Shown piece after piece: positions 45,430 through 53,674 of a stretch of 64,000 nt of DNA. The DNA is from Dysgonomonas sp. UBA5412 (GTDB taxonomy: Bacteria > Bacteroidota > Bacteroidia > Bacteroidales > Dysgonomonadaceae): NCBI GenBank assembly GCA_002409595.1, contig DHNQ01000010.1:200450-264449 (forward strand), written 5' to 3'. Under the pieces are notes generated by a model. It did not search any database. It saw nothing but the letters and a program-made list of their open reading frames with translations, and had not been told where the DNA came from. The first letter of the stretch is position 1. Each line of letters begins with the position of its first letter. The translations under genes were made by a program, and so were the position numbers.

Positions 45430-46881
45430 TTACTTCTTATTATTCAATGTACTGTGCTTTATTCCATACGTGAAATATATAATAAAACCGATTACACTCC
45501 ATCCGATCAATCTTACCCATGTATTCCAAGGCAGAGACAGCATTTGCATTATACATATAGCCGCTCCTAATAGAGGAACAAAGGGTACGAATGGTGTTTT
45601 GAAAGGTCTTTTCAGATCAGGCTGTGTCTTACGAAGTATAACGATAGATATACATACAATTGTAAATGCCATTAAAGTTCCGATAGATACCAACTCATTG
45701 AGTACATGCAGTGGAAACAGACCTGCAATTATAGCAGTAGCTACAGTTGCCAACAAAGTTGCATTGTGAGGTATCCCATGCTTAGGATGTACTTTTGATA
45801 ATGCTTTGGGTAGAAGTCCGTCTTTTGATATGGAATAATATACACGAGATTGACCTAGCATCATAACCAGAATGACAGAACTAATGCCTGCAATAGCTCC
45901 CAACTTGATCAATGGTCCTAACCAAGCCAAATCCTGAATTCGGTCTACGGCTACCGCAATAGGTGCACTTACATTTAGTTCTTTATAGCTAACAATGCCT
46001 GTAAGGACTGTTGTTACTGAAATGTATAGTATGGCACATATTATCAAAGAGATTAAAATACCTTTCGGCATATCCTTCTGAGGGTTACGAGCTTCGCCTG
46101 CGGCTGTGGATAAGGCATCGAAACCAAGATAGGCATAAAATACTACACCTGCACCTCGCAATATACCCGACCAACCAAATTCTCCAAATTTACCCGTATT
46201 TTCGGGAATATACGGAGTCAGATTATCAATATTAACATATGAGAGTCCAAAGCCTATAAAGAGCAATATTACTGCTACTTTTACAACAACTATAATATTG
46301 TTTACAAATGCCGATTGTTTTATTCCTCCTATCAAAAAGCTGGATACGAGACCGATGATAAATACAGCGGGGAAATTGATAATACGTCCCGTCCATACCC
46401 ATCTGCCATCTTCCAGATGATCGAATGTTGCACCTGCTAAGTGTTCAGGAATATGTATTCCCCAGTCTTTCAGTAGGCTCAGCATATAACCGGACCATCC
46501 TACGGCTACACTGGAGCAAGCAAATAGGTATTCTAATATTAGTATCCATCCCACGAACCAAGCTAAGCCTTCGCCCATAGTTGTGTAGCTATATGAATAT
46601 ACGCCTCCCGATACGGGAATCATGGCTGCAAATTCGGCATAGCACAAGCCTGCCATCATACAAGCTAAAGCTGAAATAACAAATGAAATGGTAAGTGCCG
46701 GACCTGCATACATGGCTGCAGCCTGTCCTGTTATAACAAAAATTCCGGTACCTACGATTGCCCCGATACCAAGGGTTACAAGATTTGTTGCGCTAAGGTT
46801 TCTCTTTAGGTTGCTGTCTGTCTTATTAGACTCTTTTAGTATTAAAGAAATATCCTTTTTCTTAAATAATCGGTCTATCAT
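45430..46881 (-). CDS. APC-family amino acid permease
   Basis: 483 residues from the ATG at 46879-46881. A longer frame begins at 46926, but that codon lies inside the -33 box of a consensus promoter, so the inner start is right. There are about 12 to 13 helices. The helix 1 motif ATNLVTLGIGAIVGTGIFVI and the LEYLFACSSVAVGWSGY and AYLGFDALSTAAGEARNPQK stretches are those of cationic amino-acid (CAT-like) APC permeases. It imports or exchanges amino acids at the inner membrane; the substrate is not certain. Confidence 0.92.
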   Translation of the reverse strand: MIDRLFKKKDISLILKESNKTDSNLKRNLSATNLVTLGIGAIVGTGIFVITGQAAAMYAGPALTISFVISALACMMAGLCYAEFAAMIPVSGGVYSYSYTTMGEGLAWFVGWILILEYLFACSSVAVGWSGYMLSLLKDWGIHIPEHLAGATFDHLEDGRWVWTGRIINFPAVFIIGLVSSFLIGGIKQSAFVNNIIVVVKVAVILLFIGFGLSYVNIDNLTPYIPENTGKFGEFGWSGILRGAGVVFYAYLGFDALSTAAGEARNPQKDMPKGILISLIICAILYISVTTVLTGIVSYKELNVSAPIAVAVDRIQDLAWLGPLIKLGAIAGISSVILVMMLGQSRVYYSISKDGLLPKALSKVHPKHGIPHNATLLATVATAIIAGLFPLHVLNELVSIGTLMAFTIVCISIVILRKTQPDLKRPFKTPFVPFVPLLGAAICIMQMLSLPWNTWVRLIGWSVIGFIIYFTYGIKHSTLNNKK

Positions 46882-46896
46882 AATGTAAAATTTGGG

Positions 46897-46926
46897 CAAA
46901 TGTAAGTAAAATGAGCAAATGATCAA
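46897..46926 (-). promoter_or_regulatory. Promoter of the APC permease
   Basis: On the minus strand: TTG (46924-46926), 19 nt, TACATTTG (46897-46904). This is a full consensus match, with a start point about 10 nt before the ATG at 46881. Confidence 0.8.
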
Positions 46927-47105
46927 TTATTGGGTTGCAATAGTACATAAAATTATTCAATAAAATAGCCTTTGGGTTGTTGAATGTTGCAAAAAGATAT
47001 TAATATCATAGTATTATTAATATTTTATTCTTTAATTGTACGACGAAACAATAATCATATTGATCTTGTTTTAACTATATAATAAGATAAAATAAAATAT
47101 AGATT

Positions 47106-47471
47106 ATGCCGGAAATAAAATTAAAACGGGTTTATGAGGATCCAAGTGCCGATGACGGATTTAGAGTGTTGGTTGATAAATTATGGCCACGAGGTGTGAA
47201 AAAAGAACATTTGAAATACGATGAATGGGCGAAAGGTATAACTCCTTCAGCTACTATTCGAAAATGGTTCCATGAAGACCCCGAAGGACGTTGGTCTGAT
47301 TTTGTGACTTTATATCAGAAAGAGTTGAGTCAATCGGAAGACGTAAAAACATTTGTTGATGAGATAAGAAAATATAAAGAGGTTACTTTACTTTATGCCT
47401 CCCATGATACAGTACATAATCATGCCATTATATTGAAAGATTATTTAGATCGTATTTTAGCCAAAGATTGA
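47106..47471 (+). CDS. DUF488-family protein
   Basis: 121 residues, typical size. DUF488 members share the start IKLKRVYEDPSADDGFRVLV and the DKLWPRGVKKE segment, plus TLLYASHDTVHNHAIILKDY near the end, all seen here. The biochemical function is unknown. It stands alone between the APC permease (divergent) and proC. Confidence 0.9.
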   Translation: MPEIKLKRVYEDPSADDGFRVLVDKLWPRGVKKEHLKYDEWAKGITPSATIRKWFHEDPEGRWSDFVTLYQKELSQSEDVKTFVDEIRKYKEVTLLYASHDTVHNHAIILKDYLDRILAKD

Positions 47472-47494
47472 AAATAAAATACAACTTTTTTTGT

Positions 47495-47502
47495 TAAATT
47501 TG
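47495..47502 (+). promoter_or_regulatory. Possible -7 element for proC
   Basis: TAAATTTG matches TAnnTTTG 107 nt before the ATG. The nearest TTG (47468-47470) is 24 nt away, longer than usual. Confidence 0.35.
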
Positions 47503-47608
47503 ATACTCGAAACTAACTATATGTTTAGGATAATATAACAATGATATACTATATTTTTCTCTACTTCAAAGCTGATAGAATAGGGAAATATAAAGAAAAG
47601 ATGGAATT

Positions 47609-48394
47609 ATGAAAATATCTATAATAGGAGCCGGAAATATGGGAGGGGCTATAGCCTCAGGTTTAGCTGTGAGTGGGCATATTACACCTCAAGACATAAC
47701 AGTAATAGATCATCGAGGGCACAATGTAGCGCGGCTTAAATCTGTGTCGGAGGATTTGAATGTTGTAGTAAATGATTACAAGTCTTTATCTGAAGCTGAC
47801 ATTATTATTATAACAGTAAAACCTTGGCTTGTAGAAAACGTTTTGAGAGAGCATAAAGAGTCACTCTCCGGAACAAAACAGCTTATCGTTTCTGTTGCAG
47901 CCACTATTACTCTCGAACAATTAGACGAATGGACACAACCCGAACAACCTGTTTTTAGGGTTGTTCCTAATACAGCAATTGCTGTAAGACAGAGTATGAC
48001 TTATATTTCGTGCCAGAATGCGAATAAAGAGCAACAGACACAACTATTGCGCTTGTTTTCACTATTAGGTAAAGCCGAGATTGTTGACGAAAAATTGATT
48101 CCTGCTGTAACAGCTTTAACGTCATGTGGTATAGCATTTGCTTTTCGCTATATCAGAGCAGCAATGGAGGGAGGTGTAGAGTTGGGTGTTTATCCTAACA
48201 ATGCCAAAGAGGGGATTCTTCAAACATTGCGAGGTGCAATAGATCTCTTAGAGGCTAATGGTACACATCCTGAGCAAGAGATAGATAAGGTGACCACTCC
48301 GGGAGGAATCACCATTAAAGGATTGAATGAAATGGAACATGCCGGCTTTACTTCATCGGTGATACGAGGTCTTAAAGCAAGTAATGTGAAATAG
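47609..48394 (+). CDS. proC: Pyrroline-5-carboxylate reductase
   Basis: 261 residues, slightly short but complete. It reduces pyrroline-5-carboxylate to proline with NAD(P)H in the cytoplasm. The Rossmann motif is ISIIGAGNMGGAIASGLA. Family blocks ITVKPWLVENVL, FRVVPNTAIAVRQSMTYIS and TALTSCGIAFAFRYIRAAME lead to the C-terminal signature TTPGGITIKGLNEMEHAGF. The stop is only 12 nt before the small double-glycine peptide gene on the same strand, so that gene may be transcribed from here. Confidence 0.95.
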   Translation: MKISIIGAGNMGGAIASGLAVSGHITPQDITVIDHRGHNVARLKSVSEDLNVVVNDYKSLSEADIIIITVKPWLVENVLREHKESLSGTKQLIVSVAATITLEQLDEWTQPEQPVFRVVPNTAIAVRQSMTYISCQNANKEQQTQLLRLFSLLGKAEIVDEKLIPAVTALTSCGIAFAFRYIRAAMEGGVELGVYPNNAKEGILQTLRGAIDLLEANGTHPEQEIDKVTTPGGITIKGLNEMEHAGFTSSVIRGLKASNVK

Positions 48395-48406
48395 TTTATT
48401 GATTCT

Positions 48407-48586
48407 ATGTTAATGAGAAAAATGAGTTTAGAATCAATAGAAATGATTATTGGAGGAGTATCTCGCTCTGAGAAAAATGCAGGTTGTGCTGCATCAGGAT
48501 TGGCAGATGGGATAGCATCAGGATTAAACTTATTAGTTGGAGGTCTTACTCCTTTTGGTTGTCTGTTAACTATTAGTTACGATTAA
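48407..48586 (+). CDS. Double-glycine leader peptide precursor (bacteriocin- or pheromone-like)
   Basis: 59 residues from the ATG at 48407; in-frame ATGs also lie at 48413 and 48422. From the third, the leader reads MSLESIEMIIGG, which fits the double-glycine leader recognised by C39 peptidases (Leu, Glu, Ile spacing before GG). Cutting after GG17 would free a 42-residue core, VSRSEKNAGCAASGLADGI and onward, rich in Gly/Ala/Ser with GLADGIASGL and two cysteines (positions 27 and 52). That is the make-up of class II bacteriocins and signal peptides. A C39 ABC exporter lies 1.3 kb downstream on the same strand. The target is unknown. Confidence 0.72.
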   Translation: MLMRKMSLESIEMIIGGVSRSEKNAGCAASGLADGIASGLNLLVGGLTPFGCLLTISYD

Positions 48587-48596
48587 ATTTATTAAA

Positions 48597-48758
48597 ATGA
48601 CAACAGGAATTATTTTAACGTGTATCGTAGTTATTATTTGCCGCTTAGGATACAAACATAATCTTACTAAAAAAATTTTACCATTAAATATAATTGACTA
48701 TCTTTTATTGATTATAATTGTATTAGTAGTATTATACTTTTCTTTTATACATAAATAA
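48597..48758 (+). CDS. Small two-helix membrane protein, possible immunity protein
   Basis: 53 residues from the ATG at 48597, 10 nt after the peptide gene. There are two hydrophobic stretches, TGIILTCIVVIIC (about 3-15) and IDYLLLIIIVLVVLYFSF (33-50), with a basic loop HNLTKK between them. It resembles no family I know. Its size, membrane character and place directly behind the precursor are those of bacteriocin immunity proteins. This is inference from context only, and the open frame is short enough that chance is possible. Confidence 0.55.
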   Translation: MTTGIILTCIVVIICRLGYKHNLTKKILPLNIIDYLLLIIIVLVVLYFSFIHK

Positions 48759-48861
48759 TTATAATATTTATTCCTTTGATAAGGTTATTTATGCTTTGGG
48801 ATCAAACTTGAGTATAGACAGCCTTAGATAGATTTTCTCTTGTGCTATTATACATAGATCT

Positions 48862-49889
48862 AATAATTATTATGATAAGCTTGATCCTTAATATAAACAG
48901 AGTTATTTATTATCTATTATTTGTGTAATAAGCATTTTAATTGCATATGCTATAAATAAAGTTCTGTACATAGATGATCTATATTACGCAGGCTTTGGTG
49001 AGCAATATACAATAGAACAAATCAAGAATGCATTAGATTGGGGTAATACATTGAAAATCGTTGGCAATACTTTCTTATGCCTATAATAATTTTAATAAGG
49101 ATTCTTTATACTGCTTTTTGTTTTCAATTAGGTAATTTGTTCCAAGAAAAAAAATGGAACTTTGAAGAATTGTTTAATATATCTTAAAAAATGATATAAT
49201 GATAATCTTCAACCAAATATTTGGGTTCTATTACTTTGCTATTAGTAGGGAATATAATACAATTGAAGATCTTGAAGTAAACTTTTTTCTGCATTAAGAT
49301 TAATCGGAAAAGAAAATATTCGAGATTAGTTAGTCTTTGCATATAATTCAATTAATATATTTGAGTTTTTATCTGTTTTTATTCTAATTCTATTAATCCA
49401 TAAATCATTCGATTGTAAAGTCTATTCTTGTATTAGGTATTTCTCTCTTAGATATATAAGATATAATTAAAGAACGAAAAATTACAAATGAAACTTTTCC
49501 AGAATTTATTCTGCCTGATATAAATGGTAATATTATAAATAGTCTGGATATAGAAAAAAACCTTCATTATTAGTCTTTTTAAATTCAGAGTGTGATTTGT
49601 GCATGGATGAACTTAGGCAAATCAATGAGGACTTAGATTCCTTTAAAGACTTTCAAATCTTTTTTATAACAAATGAGCCTTCTAATATATTAAGCCATTT
49701 TTTAGATGAAATTCACTTTATCCCGATTCAGAATACACATTTTCTTATAGATCAAAAACATGAGTTGATCCTTAAAATGAATATTAATATCATTCCATCA
49801 AGTTTTGTTTATAATAAGAATAAGATATTAACAAAAAAAACAGAGGGGCTGTAAAAACTGAATTATTGATTAAATATTTATCTGAGTAA
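48862..49889 (+). pseudogene. Decayed membrane protein/thioredoxin-like gene
   Basis: Pieces of one gene can be followed across frames. A membrane part reads SYLLSIICVISILIAYAINK then LYYAGFGEQYTIEQIKNALD and breaks at TAA near 49085. It continues in another frame with PIIILIRILYTAFCFQLGNL, and breaks again. A thioredoxin-like part (NETFPEFILPDINGNIINSL) follows. An A7 run at 49554-49560 shifts the frame just before PSLLVFLNSECDLCMDELRQ, which carries the CxxC motif (CDLC). A further shift near 49850 precedes the natural end ELLIKYLSE. The architecture suggests a MauE/DoxX-like membrane protein fused to a thioredoxin domain, of the kind that helps form disulfides. The piece from 49597 to 49854 is the only part still open for long. 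Confidence 0.75.
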
Positions 49890-49906
49890 TTTTAGTACTA
49901 AATGTT

Positions 49907-52051
49907 ATGAAGAGTAAGAAATATAAGAAAATTTTTGTAAAACAACATAGTGAATTTACATGTGGTTTAGCTTGTTTAGCAATGATTGTTAGATATTATG
50001 GAGGAGAAATAAGACAAGAAGATTTAAGATATATAAGTGGGACAACTATACAAGGGACAACCTTACTCGGTTTATATCAAGCGGCTCAAAAAGTAAATTT
50101 AATTGCAGAGGGTTTTGAGGCAGATATAAGTAATCTTAAAACTATTCAGACTCCGACTATTTTACATGTAACTAAGGATGAATTTAGTGAACATTATATT
50201 GTATGCTTCGGCTTTGATGGGGATAACTTTATCGTTGGAGACCCAGATTGGGGGATTGTCAATATGCCCGAAAAAGAACTGGAGGAGATATGGAAAACGA
50301 AAGCTCTATTAACTATTGAACCTTCAATGTATTTTGAGAAAAGTCAGTCTGAAAAAAGAAATAAATATATCTGGTTTAAAACTATATTAAAGCCTGATGT
50401 CTCTGTATTGAGCAGTATTTTTATTCTTGGAATAACTATATCGTTACTTGGTCTAACAACAGCTATTTTTTCTCAAAAATTAATTGATAATTTACTTCCG
50501 TCAAAAGACTACATTAAATTAATATTAGGAATTGGTATGTTCGTTGTTTTATTAATCTTTAGTAATGGTCTTAATTATCTTAGGGATATATTTATCATTA
50601 GGCAAATAAGAACTTTTAATAATAGAATAATTAATGAATTTTTTTCTAAAATATTATATTTACCCAAAGCTTTTTTTGATTCAATAAAAACAGGTGAAAT
50701 TATAGCTAGAATGAATGACTCTAGACGCATTCAACAAACGGTAACATTCCTAATAAGAGAGGTTCTTATAAATTTATTAGTGTTGTTGTTTTCTATTATT
50801 TACTTATTTTTTTATTCATGGAAGATGGCCGCAGTAGCATCGATTTGTATTCCAATGTTTATTATATTAATTCTTTTATATAATAGGAGGATAATTGAAA
50901 GTCAAAAAAAAGTGATGAAATCATATGCCGCTACAGAATCCCTATTTATAAATTCGATTCAAGGAATCAATGATATAAAGATAATGAATAAACAAAACTT
51001 CTTTAAAGATTCGATCAATGGATTGTATGGTTTATTCCAAAATAATACATTGAAATTAGGTGTTATAGGAGCTCAATATGGACTTATTGCTCATATAATA
51101 AGTACTATAACAATTGTTCTTATTATAATTATTGGCGTAACATGGGTGTTAGATGGACAAATAAAACTTGGAGAATTAATGGCGATTATAACCGTTAGTA
51201 GCATGATTATTACTTCAACAGCAAATCTTTCAGTTGTTAATATTCGGTTTCATGAAGCGAATGTGGCATTTACTAGACTCTATGAATTCTTTAAAACTAA
51301 GCCTGAATTTGAATGTGAAAATGAATTGTCAAATCGAGTTAGAACTTTCAATGATAAATTTTCACTAATAATTCATAACCTGTCATATAGATTTACTGGG
51401 TGTAAACAATTGTTGAAAAATGTGTCTTTAGAGGTAAATAAGGGGGAACTAATTATCTTATACGGAACAATTGGGTCTGGTAAAAGTACATTGATGCAAA
51501 TATTACAGAAGCATTATCAACCAGAGACTGGAGAAATCTTGGTAAATGGATACCCTTTTGATAATTATTCTATACCAGAATGGCGTACTGAAATAGGTGT
51601 AGTTAATCAATATTCTAAAATATTTAATGGGACTGTTGGTGAAAATATTTGTTTGGGTGATTTTGAACAGGAAAAAAATACTATATTACAATTTTGTGTT
51701 GATTATAGATTTGAATCTTTTATAAATCAATTACCCCAAGGTTTATATACATTGTTAGGAGAAGATGGGCTTCGTATATCCGGAGGACAACAGCAATTAA
51801 TCTTAATTATTAGAGCATTATATAGAAAACCTAAATTGCTGTTATTAGATGAACCTACATCCTCGATGGATGATAAGACAGAGCGATTTGTGATAAATAC
51901 TCTTGAATTAATTAAACCTAATCTAGCAATTATTTTAGTTACTCATAAAGTCCAGCTCGTAAATTTTTCAGATAGAGTTTACTTCTTAAATAATGGAAAT
52001 GTTCAAGAAATTCCACAATCTCAATATAAGGACTATATAGGGTTTTTATGA
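49907..52051 (+). CDS. Peptidase C39-containing ABC transporter (bacteriocin-type exporter)
   Basis: 714 residues, normal length and intact. Residues 1-140 are a C39 cysteine peptidase with Gln13, Cys19 (EFTCGLACLAMI), His96 and Asp112 (FIVGDPDWG) all in place, so it should cut double-glycine leaders. Six membrane helices occupy about 155-440. The ATPase has Walker A GTIGSGKST, signature ISGGQQQLILIIRAL and Walker B KLLLLDEPTSSMD, with the switch His in LVTHKVQL. It should remove the leader and export the core of a peptide such as the one at 48407. No HlyD-type adaptor gene lies beside it. Confidence 0.93.
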   Translation: MKSKKYKKIFVKQHSEFTCGLACLAMIVRYYGGEIRQEDLRYISGTTIQGTTLLGLYQAAQKVNLIAEGFEADISNLKTIQTPTILHVTKDEFSEHYIVCFGFDGDNFIVGDPDWGIVNMPEKELEEIWKTKALLTIEPSMYFEKSQSEKRNKYIWFKTILKPDVSVLSSIFILGITISLLGLTTAIFSQKLIDNLLPSKDYIKLILGIGMFVVLLIFSNGLNYLRDIFIIRQIRTFNNRIINEFFSKILYLPKAFFDSIKTGEIIARMNDSRRIQQTVTFLIREVLINLLVLLFSIIYLFFYSWKMAAVASICIPMFIILILLYNRRIIESQKKVMKSYAATESLFINSIQGINDIKIMNKQNFFKDSINGLYGLFQNNTLKLGVIGAQYGLIAHIISTITIVLIIIIGVTWVLDGQIKLGELMAIITVSSMIITSTANLSVVNIRFHEANVAFTRLYEFFKTKPEFECENELSNRVRTFNDKFSLIIHNLSYRFTGCKQLLKNVSLEVNKGELIILYGTIGSGKSTLMQILQKHYQPETGEILVNGYPFDNYSIPEWRTEIGVVNQYSKIFNGTVGENICLGDFEQEKNTILQFCVDYRFESFINQLPQGLYTLLGEDGLRISGGQQQLILIIRALYRKPKLLLLDEPTSSMDDKTERFVINTLELIKPNLAIILVTHKVQLVNFSDRVYFLNNGNVQEIPQSQYKDYIGFL

Positions 52052-52511
52052 CAAATGAAATCTAATGAAGTTAATTATATTATTTTTTTTCTTAGATCAA
52101 TATAGAACATAATCGATCTTTTTTCTATTAATATATTTTCTATACCATTGAATTATTATCTGTAATTTTATCTCCAAATATTGTGCAACTTCTCGTTTGA
52201 TACTAGTATCACGTTTAAAATAATTTTCCTTGACAAATTTGTTGACAATTAAATTTTAGATAATTAACTTTTTGTTATATACTTGACTCCTAATATTCCA
52301 TTCTTACACAAAATAAAATGATAGAGCATATTGTGGATCTTGATGTTTTTTATATCTTTGTGCGGTCAAAAAGTGTACTTATTTGCAATCTTTTGATTAC
52401 AAATATAGGCAAGTATTTACAAAGTCGTCAGATTTTTTAACTATGTTTAACTTAAAATAAGCTCTTACGTTTTTGTAAGGTGTTGGTTTTTAATGATTTA
52501 GTATTATTTAT
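52052..52511 (+). promoter_or_regulatory. Gap with the tRNA-Leu(GAG) promoter; no gene seen
   Basis: TTG (52331-52333), exactly 19 nt, TATCTTTG (52353-52360) forms a full consensus promoter pointing at the tRNA, with a leader of about 145 nt. The leader has a small stem, ATTTG-AATC with GATT-CAAAT around 52380-52403. The rest is A/T-rich with stops in all frames. There is no trace of an adaptor protein for the exporter. Confidence 0.6.
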
Positions 52512-52595
52512 ACACACGTGGTGGAATTGGTAGACATGCTACTTTGAGGGGGTAGTGGACGCAAGTCCGTGTGAGTTCGAGTCTCATCGTGTGTA
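52512..52595 (+). tRNA. tRNA-Leu (GAG)
   Basis: 84 nt with the long variable arm of class II tRNAs. The anticodon loop is TTGAGGG, giving GAG. The acceptor ACACACG pairs with CGTGTGT, and the discriminator is A. No CCA is encoded. Confidence 0.9.
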
Positions 52596-52603
52596 CAGTA
52601 ATT

Positions 52604-52630
52604 AAAAGCCTTATTCATAAGGCTTTTTTT
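52604..52630 (+). terminator. Terminator after tRNA-Leu(GAG)
   Basis: AAAAGCCTTAT and ATAAGGCTTTT form a perfect 11-bp stem with a 2-base TC turn, ending in T7. Confidence 0.85.
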
Positions 52631-52728
52631 ATTGAAAATGTTTTGTATTTGTATCACTAAAAGCATAAAGTCTCTTTCTTTTTTAATATTGATATTTTCA
52701 AAGATCAAAAAAGATGAGATTTTTAGTA

Positions 52729-52971
52729 TCATTTATTTATTGCAAGTATTGAAGATGAGTGAAATTTTAGGAGTTCTCTAATCTTACCCGTTAATTCTGT
52801 TGCATTACAATTTTCATTAATATCTACATTAAATGTAAAAGAATAGGAATCATCATGATTTAATTCAACAGATAACACCCCTTCAAAATTTGAAATTTCT
52901 TCTATAATAGCAGTCGTTTTAGCTTTAATTACGGGATTAAGAGCCTTTATTCTAAGAGTATTTTGATCCAT
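52729..52971 (-). CDS. Small protein of unknown function, HMA-like size and pattern
   Basis: 80 residues from the ATG at 52971. The frame opens earlier (52992), but that codon overlaps a -7 box (CAAAAGTA at 52990-52997 on plus), so the later Met is preferred. The pattern AIIEEISNFEGVLSVELNHD then SYSFTFNVDINENCNATELT alternates helix and strand as in beta-alpha-beta-beta ferredoxin-like folds such as HMA domains, but there is no CxxC metal motif. I do not recognise the family. It is transcribed towards the tRNA-Leu terminator. Confidence 0.65.
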   Translation of the reverse strand: MDQNTLRIKALNPVIKAKTTAIIEEISNFEGVLSVELNHDDSYSFTFNVDINENCNATELTGKIRELLKFHSSSILAINK

Positions 52972-53250
52972 AGTTGTATTTTTATATCTCAAAAGTATGC
53001 AAAATACCTATAGTATGATAGAATGTTTGCTCAATTTAACTTCTTTTTCCTATATAATTTATAGCTCAATGGTATTTATATCTTTCTAAAACTCTTCTTA
53101 TTCAACTCTGGTTTATAATATTTATAGTTTCAGACATAACTAATACGAGTTATTTATTACTCTTTAGAAATTGAATTGATAGAAGTGTAAGAAATGGAAA
53201 GTACCATAATCTTCTATTTTTATTATAAGAGTATGAAGAAGTTCTCGGAC

Positions 53251-53424
53251 TTAAAACATTATAATCAACTTCCAGTTAACATACTTATTCTCATGTGTAG
53301 GCATTTTGTTGCCTCTGGAAACGGATAGCGTGACAGTTTCAGGTGTTCCTAAAGCTCTCCAAACTCCACTTTTAGGACATTTTTCACCTGTTCGGGCAGT
53401 CATGCCTAGACGGGGCTTCATCAT
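53251..53424 (-). CDS. Small protein with TGxxCPxSGxW motif
   Basis: 57 residues, too short to be noticed by length. It begins MMKPRLGMTARTGEKCPKSG and continues VWRALGTPETVTLSVSRGNK, then MPTHENKYVNWKLIIMF. The pattern TGxxCPxSGxW ... G-x-x-MP ... W occurs in small bacterial proteins and in tails of larger proteins linked to secretion or immunity, but no biochemical function is settled. A good -7 box (CAAAGATA at 53455-53462 on plus, TATCTTTG on minus) lies 31 nt upstream, supporting expression. Confidence 0.65.
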   Translation of the reverse strand: MMKPRLGMTARTGEKCPKSGVWRALGTPETVTLSVSRGNKMPTHENKYVNWKLIIMF

Positions 53425-53454
53425 AATTGTTTTCTATTATTAATTATAAAGCAA

Positions 53455-53487
53455 CAAAGATAGATATTTATTCAAATACGACATCAA
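53455..53487 (-). promoter_or_regulatory. Probable promoter of the CPxSG gene
   Basis: On the minus strand: TTG (53485-53487), 22 nt, TATCTTTG (53455-53462). The -7 box is exact; the spacing is a little long. Confidence 0.5.
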
Positions 53488-53674
53488 TTGAAAAGTTATC
53501 TCTTTTTAAGTTTGTTTGCCAGTTCCCGTTTTGTGTTCCATTCAAAGATACTGATAACCTTTTCTTCTGCATACGAAAAAGTAGGTTTATAGTCCTATAT
53601 ACAATTGTTTATCATATTGCTTAAGTATTCGTTCTTTGCTATATTCCTTTATTTTGTTTTGAAGAAGAATACTT

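Noticed and set aside
49554..49560. A7 run as a programmed slippage or phase-variation switch
   Set aside because: Several other lesions in the same gene (stops and another shift) show general decay, so correcting this run alone would not restore the protein.
52508..52732. Open frame antisense to tRNA-Leu(GAG)
   Set aside because: The tRNA cloverleaf explains the conserved part; the rest is A/T-rich and has no start signal or family pattern.
53427..53624. 65-codon plus-strand frame MFSIINYKATK
   Set aside because: It lies over the promoter of the small minus-strand gene, is rich in random aromatic and Cys residues, and has no family pattern.
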